Below, piece after piece: positions 57,887 through 64,000 of a DNA stretch of 64,000 bases. Source of the DNA: Rickettsiales bacterium UBA2645 (GTDB lineage Bacteria; Pseudomonadota; Alphaproteobacteria; Rickettsiales; UBA1997); contig DENL01000005.1 in NCBI GenBank assembly GCA_002359655.1, positions 1 to 64,000 on the forward strand, given 5' to 3'. A program made the position numbers and the translations under genes. The notes beneath the pieces were generated by a model, which saw only the letters and a program-made list of their open reading frames with translations, searched no databases and was not told where the DNA came from. How positions within the stretch are numbered: the stretch's first letter is position 1; each line of letters begins with the position of its first letter.

Positions 57887-57977
57887 TAATAAATTTTATT
57901 TTTGTTTTTGGATTTATTTTGATCTTCAAACGAAAGGGTGGCGCAAGTTAGACGTGAGTTGACTTTTTGCAACAAAT

Positions 57978-58541
57978 TTATGCTTTTGCTTTAGCAACTC
58001 CGACCAACGCTGGTCGGATCAAGCGCTCAGAGATTGAATATCCAGCTTGAATTACTTGAACAACTGTCCCTTCTTCAGCGTCACTTTCAATTTGGGCAAT
58101 GGCTTCATGGAAATTGTGATCAAATTTTTGGTTAAGCGGATAAATTCTTTTGACCTGATTTTTTTCTAGAACTTTTAGCAATTCTTTTTCAGTCATCACA
58201 ATTGCATCAGCGTAGTTTTTGATTGCTGGATTTTTTTCAATTTCTTCTTTTGGTGAGTTTTCGCTGGCTAAGAAAAAGTTTTCCACCACCAAAACCAAAT
58301 CAGCAACAAAATTAGAAATGGCAAATTTTGCTGACTTTTCTAATTCTTCACGAGATCTTCTGCGCACGTTGTCTAGCTCAGCTAAAGCTCGTAATAATTT
58401 ATCGTTAGTCTCAGAAATTATTTTTTCTAATTCAGCAATTTTTTCAGCTGAGTTTTCGACATTATTCTCTTTAACATCAGCGACTTTTTGTTCTTGTTGC
58501 TCTTGATTGTCGACTGGATTTGAGCCTTGATTTTCTTGCAT
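57978..58541 (-). CDS. grpE: Nucleotide exchange factor GrpE
   Basis: GrpE releases ADP from DnaK. The 187-residue protein has an acidic, Q/N-rich N-terminus, a long coiled coil (AELEKIISETNDKLLRALAE, LDNVRRRSREE) and the C-terminal beta domain with RIYPLNQKFDHNFHEAIAQI and GYSISERLIRPALVGVAK. Normal length. It is far from dnaK here. It is divergent from clpP with about 160 bp between starts. Confidence 0.95.
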   Translation of the reverse strand: MQENQGSNPVDNQEQQEQKVADVKENNVENSAEKIAELEKIISETNDKLLRALAELDNVRRRSREELEKSAKFAISNFVADLVLVVENFFLASENSPKEEIEKNPAIKNYADAIVMTEKELLKVLEKNQVKRIYPLNQKFDHNFHEAIAQIESDAEEGTVVQVIQAGYSISERLIRPALVGVAKAKA

Positions 58542-58700
58542 TTTAGTACTCCGAAATTTTGTTGAGAATTAAAGTTGAAGAACAAAAAACATAAGGGAGC
58601 CAAGGCCAATTTCAATAGCGAAAATGACATTGCTTTATTTGTCTTCTAAATCTTAAATCACGCCTCAACTTGTCCCTTAAATTTTCATACAAACAAACCA

Positions 58701-59327
58701 ATGTCAGAAAAAATGATCCTTGAACAAGCCAATTATCTTGTTCCAACGGTAATCGAACAAACCAACAAAGGTGAAAGAGCGTTTGATATCTACTCCCGCC
58801 TTTTGAAAGAAAGAATCATCTTTTTATCTGGACCAGTTAATGATCAAGTTTCTTCTTTAGTGGTTGCGCAACTACTTTTTTTAGAATCAGAAGATCCAAA
58901 AAAAGATATTTATTTCTACATTAACTCTCCCGGAGGCATTGTCACATCTGGCTTAGCAATGTATGACACTATGCAATATATTAGCCCCGACGTTGCTACA
59001 ATTTGTATCGGTCAAGCAGCTTCAATGGGCTCTTTGCTTCTTACCGCTGGCGCTGCTGGTAAAAGATTTTGTTTGCCAAATTCACGCATCATGATCCATC
59101 AACCAAGCGGCGGCTATCAAGGACAGGCAACTGATATTGAAATCCACGCTCAAGAAATTTTATCTTTGAAAAAAAGATTAAACGAAATTTATGTTAAACA
59201 CACTGGCCAAAAGTTATCTGCCATTGAGAAATCAATGGAGCGGGATAATTTTATGACCGCTGAAAAAGCCAAAGAGTTTGGCTTGATTGACCAAGTAATC
59301 GACAAAAGACCTGAAACTAAAATCTGA
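58701..59327 (+). CDS. clpP: ATP-dependent Clp protease proteolytic subunit
   Basis: ClpP is the serine peptidase chamber that works with ClpX or ClpA. The 208-residue protein shows catalytic S108 (GQAASMGSLLL), H133 (MIHQPSGG) and D182 (SMERDNFM). Length and the opening NYLVPTVIEQTNKGERAFDI are typical. clpX follows 17 bp downstream. Confidence 0.98.
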   Translation: MSEKMILEQANYLVPTVIEQTNKGERAFDIYSRLLKERIIFLSGPVNDQVSSLVVAQLLFLESEDPKKDIYFYINSPGGIVTSGLAMYDTMQYISPDVATICIGQAASMGSLLLTAGAAGKRFCLPNSRIMIHQPSGGYQGQATDIEIHAQEILSLKKRLNEIYVKHTGQKLSAIEKSMERDNFMTAEKAKEFGLIDQVIDKRPETKI

Positions 59328-59344
59328 ATCAAAAATAATCGATC

Positions 59345-60664
59345 ATGACTAAAAACGACTCGCAAGATCTATGCTGCTCATTTTGCGGTAAACACCAAAA
59401 CGAAGTAAAAAAACTAGTTGCTGGCCCTACTGTTTTTGTATGTAATGAATGTATCACTCTTTGCGGTGATATTTTGCGCGAAGATGGTAGAAAATCTGCC
59501 CTAGGAAAAAGTGGCGGCCTGAAACCAAAGCCAAAAGACATCATTAAAATTCTCGACGACTATGTCGTTGGTCAAGAATATGCTAAAAAAGTTTTAGCAG
59601 TTGGGGTTTATAATCATTACAAACGCATCGATTCTATTCTTACTTCCGACGGCACTGAACTTAACAAATCAAATATTTTAATGATTGGGCCAACTGGCTG
59701 TGGCAAAACTTTATTGGCACAAACAATGGCGCGCATTTTAAATGTCCCCTTCACCATGGCTGATGCGACTTCTCTGACTGAAGCTGGCTATGTTGGAGAT
59801 GATGTAGAAAACATTATTTCGCGCCTTTTACAAGCTGCAGGTTACGATATCGAAAAAACTCAACGCGGCATTGTTTACATCGACGAAATCGACAAGATCG
59901 CTCGTAAATCTGAAGAAGGCGCCAGAAGTCGTGATATTTCAGGTGAAGGCGTTCAACAAGGTTTACTTAAAATTATTGAAGGCACTGTTGCTTCAGTGCC
60001 AACTCAACCTGGTAGAAAAACCTCACAGCAGGAATATGTGCAAGTTGATACTCGCAATATTTTATTTATTTGCGCTGGCGCATTTTCTGGTTTGGAAAAA
60101 ATTATCGCAGCACGCGGAAAAGGCTCAAGCATTGGTTTTGGCGCTGATGTGAGAGTAAAAGATGACAATTCTCGCAAAGATATTTTCAACCAAGTTGAGC
60201 CAGATGATTTGATTAAATTTGGTTTGATTCCTGAAATTGTAGGCAGACTTCCAATTATCTCTCCGCTCGAAGGACTAACCGAAGAAGATTTGACCAGAAT
60301 TTTATCTGAGCCAAAAAATTCAATAACCAAGCAATATCAAAAACTTTTTGCACTCGATAATGTTGAGTTAATTTTCGAACCAGAAGCTTTGAAAGAAATC
60401 GCCAAAAAAGCCATTGAGCGCAAAACCGGCGCCAGAGGACTTCGCGCCATTACTGAAAACATTTTGCTCGACACAATGTTTGAAGTTCCGTCGCAAAAAA
60501 ATGTTAAATCAGTCAGAGTTTCGGGAGAAGTTTTAACTAAAAACCAAAAAGTTGAAATTACCTATCTAACCGAAAAAGAAGCTTTGGAAAAAGAAGAGAG
60601 AAAAACTATTTCAGTTGTTCCGCCTTCTGATCCTACAATTCCTCAAAAAGAAAAAAGGGCTTAA
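59345..60664 (+). CDS. clpX: Clp protease ATP-binding subunit ClpX
   Basis: ClpX unfolds substrates and feeds ClpP. The 439-residue protein has an N-terminal C4 zinc-binding domain (CSFCGKHQNEVKKL, CNECITLC), Walker A GPTGCGKTLLAQTMA, Walker B GIVYIDEIDKIARKSE, and the IGF-type ClpP loop (GKGSSIGFGADV). A ~25-residue acidic/basic C-terminal tail is slightly longer than in E. coli. lon does not follow, as it often does. Confidence 0.97.
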   Translation: MTKNDSQDLCCSFCGKHQNEVKKLVAGPTVFVCNECITLCGDILREDGRKSALGKSGGLKPKPKDIIKILDDYVVGQEYAKKVLAVGVYNHYKRIDSILTSDGTELNKSNILMIGPTGCGKTLLAQTMARILNVPFTMADATSLTEAGYVGDDVENIISRLLQAAGYDIEKTQRGIVYIDEIDKIARKSEEGARSRDISGEGVQQGLLKIIEGTVASVPTQPGRKTSQQEYVQVDTRNILFICAGAFSGLEKIIAARGKGSSIGFGADVRVKDDNSRKDIFNQVEPDDLIKFGLIPEIVGRLPIISPLEGLTEEDLTRILSEPKNSITKQYQKLFALDNVELIFEPEALKEIAKKAIERKTGARGLRAITENILLDTMFEVPSQKNVKSVRVSGEVLTKNQKVEITYLTEKEALEKEERKTISVVPPSDPTIPQKEKRA

Positions 60665-60675
60665 AGAAGCAGCTG

Positions 60676-60924
60676 TTAGCCAATTTTTATCTCTAAAGCG
60701 TGCAGCCCTTTTTTAAACTCCTCTTCGAGCAACTTATTGATTCTTCGATGTGCACCAACTGCGTTTAAATTTTTTAACTCTTCAGATTCAATTGTAATCG
60801 CAAAGTGAGTTTCATTTGTTCCATTATCTCCACTATGCCCAGCATGAAGATAAGAATTATTTTTCACCTGTAAAAAACTTGGCCTAAGATTTTCTTGCAG
60901 AGTTTTTTCGATCCTTTGCTTCAT
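60676..60924 (-). CDS. BolA-family protein
   Basis: The 82-residue protein has the BolA1-type motif HAGHSGDNGTNETHFAITIE and VGAHRRINKLLEEEFKKGLH, with the conserved histidines of the cluster-binding loop. It differs clearly from the grxD-linked BolA at 40478-40714 and belongs to the longer-loop BolA class. It is convergent with clpX (11 bp between stops) and starts beside the putative origin region. Confidence 0.9.
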   Translation of the reverse strand: MKQRIEKTLQENLRPSFLQVKNNSYLHAGHSGDNGTNETHFAITIESEELKNLNAVGAHRRINKLLEEEFKKGLHALEIKIG

Positions 60925-61186
60925 GTTAAAAAACCTGTTAATAAATTGTTAAAAAACCAAGACTTATCCACTGATAATTTTTTTTGAAAAAACTTATTAA
61001 AATTTTTCACATTTTCTTAACAGGTTTTTTCTCTGTTAAAAAGTTTTTCTTTAAAAAAAATTTCTGTTAATAACTTTTATAAATTCTCTATTTTCAAGGT
61101 TAAAAAGGTTTTTAAAATGTTAATAAAAATGTTAAAAACATTTAATTAAATAATTCACAGCACCAATAAAAATAATAAATATTTAA
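60925..61186. other. AT-rich region upstream of hemE, candidate replication origin
   Basis: These 262 bp contain no gene. They hold a 14-bp perfect inverted repeat (aaaaaacctgttaa at 60928-60941 and its complement at 61017-61030), a DnaA-box-like TTATCCACT (60964-60972, one mismatch to the consensus), several tgttaa(a/t)aa repeats, and very low GC. In Caulobacter and Rickettsia the origin lies directly upstream of hemE. At minimum the hemE and bolA promoters are here. Confidence 0.45.
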
Positions 61187-62221
61187 ATGAATAAGTTACT
61201 TAATACACTTCTTAAAAAAGAGAAAAACTCTACTCCACCAATTTGGGTAATGCGGCAAGCAGGTAGATATTTACCAGAATATCGCGAAATTAGAGTAAAT
61301 GTAAAAAATTTTTTAGAACTTTGTTACACTCCAAAACTAGCTTCAGAGGTTACACTTCAGCCAATTCGTCGATTTGGTTTTGATGCAGCAATTATTTTTT
61401 CTGATATTTTAGTAATACCAGATGCTCTGGGTGTAAAAGTTGAATTTGTTAAAAATGAAGGTCCAAAGTTACAAAAAATTTCTTCAGCTGCTGATTTAAA
61501 AAATCTAAAAACTTCCAATATTAAGTCGCATTTAAACCCAGTTTTCGAAGCGCTAGATCTAACAAAATCTAAACTTAATAAAGAGACAGCTTTGATTGGT
61601 TTTTCTGGCGCTCCATGGACGCTAGCTTGTTACATGATTGAAGGAGCTGGATCAAAGAATTTTGAAAGTGTGCGTATTGCTGCAGTTCGTGATGAAGAAT
61701 TTTTTTCTCAGTTAATTGAAATTTTAACACAAAGTGTAATTGAGTATTTATCACTACAAATCAAAGCCGGCGCTGATATTGTGAAAATATTTGATTCTTG
61801 GGCCGGAGTTTTGCCACCAGATCAGTTAAGAAAATGGGTGATTCAACCAACCAAAAAAATTATTTCTGAACTTAAAAAACTTCATCCACAAACGCCAATA
61901 ATTGCCTTTCCACGCGGTATCGGCATGAATTACTTAGAATTTGCCAGAAATGTTGATTGTGAAGGTTTGGCAATTGATCAAACTGTAGAAAAAAAATGGG
62001 CAAAAGAAAATCTAGGCAAAAATTCTAACAAAATTTTGCAAGGAAATTTAGACAATATTCTGCTTGCGTTTGGATCGAAAAAAGAAATCGAAAAAGAAGT
62101 TTTAGAAATTTTAGAAACCTCCAAAGATCAACCATTTATTTTCAACTTAGGTCACGGAATTTTGCCGCAAACTCCAATTGAAAATGTGGAGCTATTACTG
62201 AATTTAGTAAGAAAAAACTAA
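61187..62221 (+). CDS. hemE: Uroporphyrinogen decarboxylase
   Basis: HemE converts uroporphyrinogen III to coproporphyrinogen III in haem synthesis. The 344-residue protein has the signature PIWVMRQAGRYLPEYREIR, the DILVIPDALG loop, IGFSGAPWTLACYMIEG, and the C-terminal NLGHGILPQTPIENV. Length is normal. In many Alphaproteobacteria this gene flanks the chromosome origin, and an unusual AT-rich gap lies just upstream here. Confidence 0.97.
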   Translation: MNKLLNTLLKKEKNSTPPIWVMRQAGRYLPEYREIRVNVKNFLELCYTPKLASEVTLQPIRRFGFDAAIIFSDILVIPDALGVKVEFVKNEGPKLQKISSAADLKNLKTSNIKSHLNPVFEALDLTKSKLNKETALIGFSGAPWTLACYMIEGAGSKNFESVRIAAVRDEEFFSQLIEILTQSVIEYLSLQIKAGADIVKIFDSWAGVLPPDQLRKWVIQPTKKIISELKKLHPQTPIIAFPRGIGMNYLEFARNVDCEGLAIDQTVEKKWAKENLGKNSNKILQGNLDNILLAFGSKKEIEKEVLEILETSKDQPFIFNLGHGILPQTPIENVELLLNLVRKN

Positions 62222-62967
62222 AGATTTTCTTCTGTCATTTTCACAGCCTCAACTGTGCCGATATGAAAGTATTTTCCTTTTAACTCAACGCCTTCAACTC
62301 GATTTAAAAATTTATTTTCACCAACGGCTTCTTTATAAAAATAAGACATCGACAGGCAGTTTTTATTTTGTGAAAAAACTCCGCTTTGTTGTGCTTTTAA
62401 TAAAATTTTTGGATTGATGATTTGTAAACCAACAAAAACGTGGGTGTTTTTTTGCTTTGAATCTTTAGATAATTTTTTGCCATCAAAAATAAAATCTCCT
62501 CCAGTTAAATTTCCGTCATATCCTAAATATTCCGCAGTTTTTTTTAGACCCAAAAGAATGTCGTGATCCTTTGCATTCCAAGAATTGCAGATCAGTTCAA
62601 TATCAGAAATAGCAGAATTTTCTTGCCACAAAACATCGCCATTAAATGTTAAAAGAGGTTGATTGAAATCAATTTTATCTTTGGCAAATAAAAGTCCGCC
62701 AGCGGTTTCGATTTTTTCAATTTCGCGGGAAAAAATAATTTTTGGATTATTTAATTTTAAAATGTGCTGCTCGATTTGATCGGCTAAATAAAAGCCATTA
62801 ACGATGATGGTTTTAATGTCAGAAATTTTGCTTAGCTTTTCAAAAGTATAATCGATTATTGGTTTATTTTTGATTTTAATTAAAGGCTTAGGAGTTGAGT
62901 CAGTTAAAGGTCTCATACGCTCTCCACGACCAGCGGCAAAAAGAAAACTCTGAGTAATTTTTGTCAT
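62218..62967 (-). CDS. MurU-like sugar-phosphate nucleotidyltransferase
   Basis: The 249-residue protein starts with the nucleotidyltransferase motif FLFAAGRGERMRPLTDSTPK and PLIKIKNKPIIDYTFEKL, followed by LLTFNGDVLW (metal-binding D). Single-domain proteins with RPLTD-xTPKPL are mostly MurU (N-acetylmuramate-1-phosphate uridylyltransferase of peptidoglycan recycling) or related mannose/glucose-1-phosphate enzymes. The recycling kinase AmgK, usually its neighbour, is not visible. It overlaps the hemE end by 4 bp (convergent). Confidence 0.8.
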   Translation of the reverse strand: MTKITQSFLFAAGRGERMRPLTDSTPKPLIKIKNKPIIDYTFEKLSKISDIKTIIVNGFYLADQIEQHILKLNNPKIIFSREIEKIETAGGLLFAKDKIDFNQPLLTFNGDVLWQENSAISDIELICNSWNAKDHDILLGLKKTAEYLGYDGNLTGGDFIFDGKKLSKDSKQKNTHVFVGLQIINPKILLKAQQSGVFSQNKNCLSMSYFYKEAVGENKFLNRVEGVELKGKYFHIGTVEAVKMTEENL

Positions 62968-62988
62968 TACTTTGGTTAAAATTAAGGA

Positions 62989-63864
62989 TTAAATAACATC
63001 AAGCCCAATATCAACAGCGCGAACAGAGTGAGTCAAAGAGCCAATTGAAATGAAATCAATATCAAGTAAGCGAAATTTTTTGATTTTGTTTAAATTAATG
63101 CCGCCAGAAATTTCGATTAAAATTTTTTTAGATTTATAAGCGCGAATTTTTGCGGTGCATTTTTTGATTTCTACAACGCTCATATTATCAAGCATAATGA
63201 TGTCAGGCTTCACTGGTATTGCTTCTACAACTTGCATGAAATTATCGCACTCAACTTCAATTTTTACTTTCTTATTTTGTTTCGCAGCCATGATTGCTTG
63301 TTTAACTCCGCCAGCTGCCGCGATGTGATTATCTTTAATCAAAATCATATCCGACAAATTAAAACGATGATTTTTTCCACCACCAATCACAACAGCTTGT
63401 TTTTGTAGTATGCGCAGTGTTGGTAAAGTTTTGCGTGTGTCTAAAATTTTGATTTTTTTGTTGTCTAAAGTTTTGACGAACTGATTTGTTGCGCTAGAAA
63501 TTCCGCTTAAATGTTGCAGCAAATTAAGTATTACTCTTTCAGCAGCAAAAATTAATTTAGCATCACCAAAGCCTTCTGCTATTGCTTCTCCAGCTTTTAT
63601 TATATCGCCATCTTTAGCGTTAACTTGCAGACCTAGAAAAATATTTTTGAATTTTTCTAGTTTGGTTAGCGAGTCAAAACAGTGATTAATTGCGGCAACT
63701 CCGCATAAAATGATTTCTTCGCGAGCAGTAATTTTAAAAGAAACTCTGGTGTTGTCTGCAATGGTTAGATCTGAAGTTAAATCTTGCTCGGACGCGTCTT
63801 CTTCGAGTGCTGCTTGGCAAATTTTTTTTAACTCGTCATCAAATTTTAAAGTTTGGCGTGACAT
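62989..63864 (-). CDS. nadC: Nicotinate-nucleotide pyrophosphorylase (carboxylating)
   Basis: NadC converts quinolinate and PRPP to nicotinate mononucleotide. The 291-residue protein has LNLLQHLSGISSATNQFV, the ILDTRKTLPTLRILQKQAVV motif, GGGKNHRFNLSDMILIKDNH, and VKIEVECDNFMQV. Length is normal. nadA and nadB are not in the window, although an unidentified gene overlaps its start and would be co-transcribed. Confidence 0.95.
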   Translation of the reverse strand: MSRQTLKFDDELKKICQAALEEDASEQDLTSDLTIADNTRVSFKITAREEIILCGVAAINHCFDSLTKLEKFKNIFLGLQVNAKDGDIIKAGEAIAEGFGDAKLIFAAERVILNLLQHLSGISSATNQFVKTLDNKKIKILDTRKTLPTLRILQKQAVVIGGGKNHRFNLSDMILIKDNHIAAAGGVKQAIMAAKQNKKVKIEVECDNFMQVVEAIPVKPDIIMLDNMSVVEIKKCTAKIRAYKSKKILIEISGGINLNKIKKFRLLDIDFISIGSLTHSVRAVDIGLDVI

Positions 63865-64000
63865 TTTTTGGGATCAAATTTTCCTTCTTTAAGTTTGCGC
63901 AATCTTTCTTTGATGAAATGGCGCATAAAGCTTAACTCTTCAGAACTGACTTGTCTGGTTCCACTTTCGCTTTCATCAATAATTTTTTGAATGACAAAAA
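63846..64000 (-). CDS. C-terminal part of an unidentified protein, cut by the window end
   Basis: An open frame enters from the right edge and stops at 63846-63848, overlapping the nadC start by 19 bp. About 50 residues are visible (…IIDESESGTRQVSSEELSFM, RHFIKERLRKLKEGKFDPKK). It is charged and helical and I do not recognise it. The overlap suggests translational coupling with nadC. The open frame through to the edge supports it as coding, but the evidence is limited. Confidence 0.45.
   Translation of the reverse strand, partial: FVIQKIIDESESGTRQVSSEELSFMRHFIKERLRKLKEGKFDPKKCHAKL

Larger units (their letters stand above)
57661..57977. other. 317-bp intergenic region between the tRNA and grpE
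   Basis: No gene is seen. It contains a 16-bp repeat of the tRNA 5' end (57799-57814), a second short match to the tRNA D arm (caactgagc near 57718), a hairpin aatgtgc-gtttagcacatt, and the grpE terminator. Confidence 0.5.

Noticed and set aside
61090..61160. CtrA-like TTAA-spacer-TTAA sites in the hemE upstream region
   Set aside because: The spacings seen are six or eight bases rather than seven, and TTAA is very common in DNA this AT-rich.
1..64000. CRISPR arrays, rRNA operons, prophage or complete insertion sequences
   Set aside because: No regularly spaced repeats, no rRNA sequence, and no transposase, integrase or phage structural gene was found.

Overview
The window is AT-rich and gene-dense, and it reads as the chromosome of an alphaproteobacterium. 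Several features support this. PstA and PstC carry the long N-termini usual in that class. The F1 ATP synthase genes stand apart from F0 genes. A deoxyhypusine-synthase-like protein sits next to a type III PLP decarboxylase. hemE follows a very AT-rich gap, and there is a clan AA retropepsin-like protease. The virB8-virB9 pair and the base composition fit a Rickettsiales-like or similar AT-rich lineage, but the genus cannot be read from this sequence. There are no rRNA genes and no CRISPR array.

Layout. 0-2 kb: tail of an aspartic protease, then virB9 and virB8 (minus strand). 2-10 kb: rodA, rmuC, lon, a zeta-toxin-like kinase with a small partner, yidC, tRNA-Ser(GGA). 10-13 kb (minus): glutathione peroxidase, a TlpA-like redoxin, rsmE, an EamA transporter. 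13-18 kb: pstC and pstA separated by an AlbA_2/ATPase-type regulator, then folP. 18-20 kb: dnaK. 20-28.5 kb: an accessory signalling region. 28.6-31 kb: a membrane protein and an unusual PP2C-like protein. 31-50 kb (nearly all minus): atpC, atpD, PBP2, mreD, polyamine genes, pyrB, an ABC ATPase, grxD, bolA, pnp, rpsO, truB, atpG, atpA, atpH, an AstE-type hydrolase, agmatinase and purK. 50.9-51.8 kb: a Trm112-like ORF coupled to rlmE. 51.7-58.5 kb (minus): a dehydratase-VOC-RidA group, bioB, a MidA-type methyltransferase, hisH, DUF2628, rplT, rpmI, a CAT-anticodon tRNA, grpE. 58.7-64 kb: clpP, clpX, a second bolA, a possible origin region, hemE, a MurU-like nucleotidyltransferase, nadC.

The most interesting region is 20.3-28.5 kb. 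It encodes a PhcB-like methyltransferase, a membrane histidine kinase, a receiver protein with a degenerate kinase-like tail, and a divergent REC-kinase-REC-REC hybrid. Together these resemble the Ralstonia phcBSRQ quorum-sensing locus (3-hydroxy fatty acid methyl ester signalling). A 'mobile mystery protein' A/B pair (XRE regulator plus Fic protein) has landed in the middle. It is flanked by two ~166-bp direct copies of what looks like the original divergent control region, so each signalling arm kept a copy. The Fic gene has a one-base frameshift in a run of A.

Other items of note are a PP2C-like protein whose DGHG motif lies at the C-terminal end, an F1 operon split by about 12 kb, a short AtpC lacking the helical domain, and a candidate replication origin upstream of hemE.
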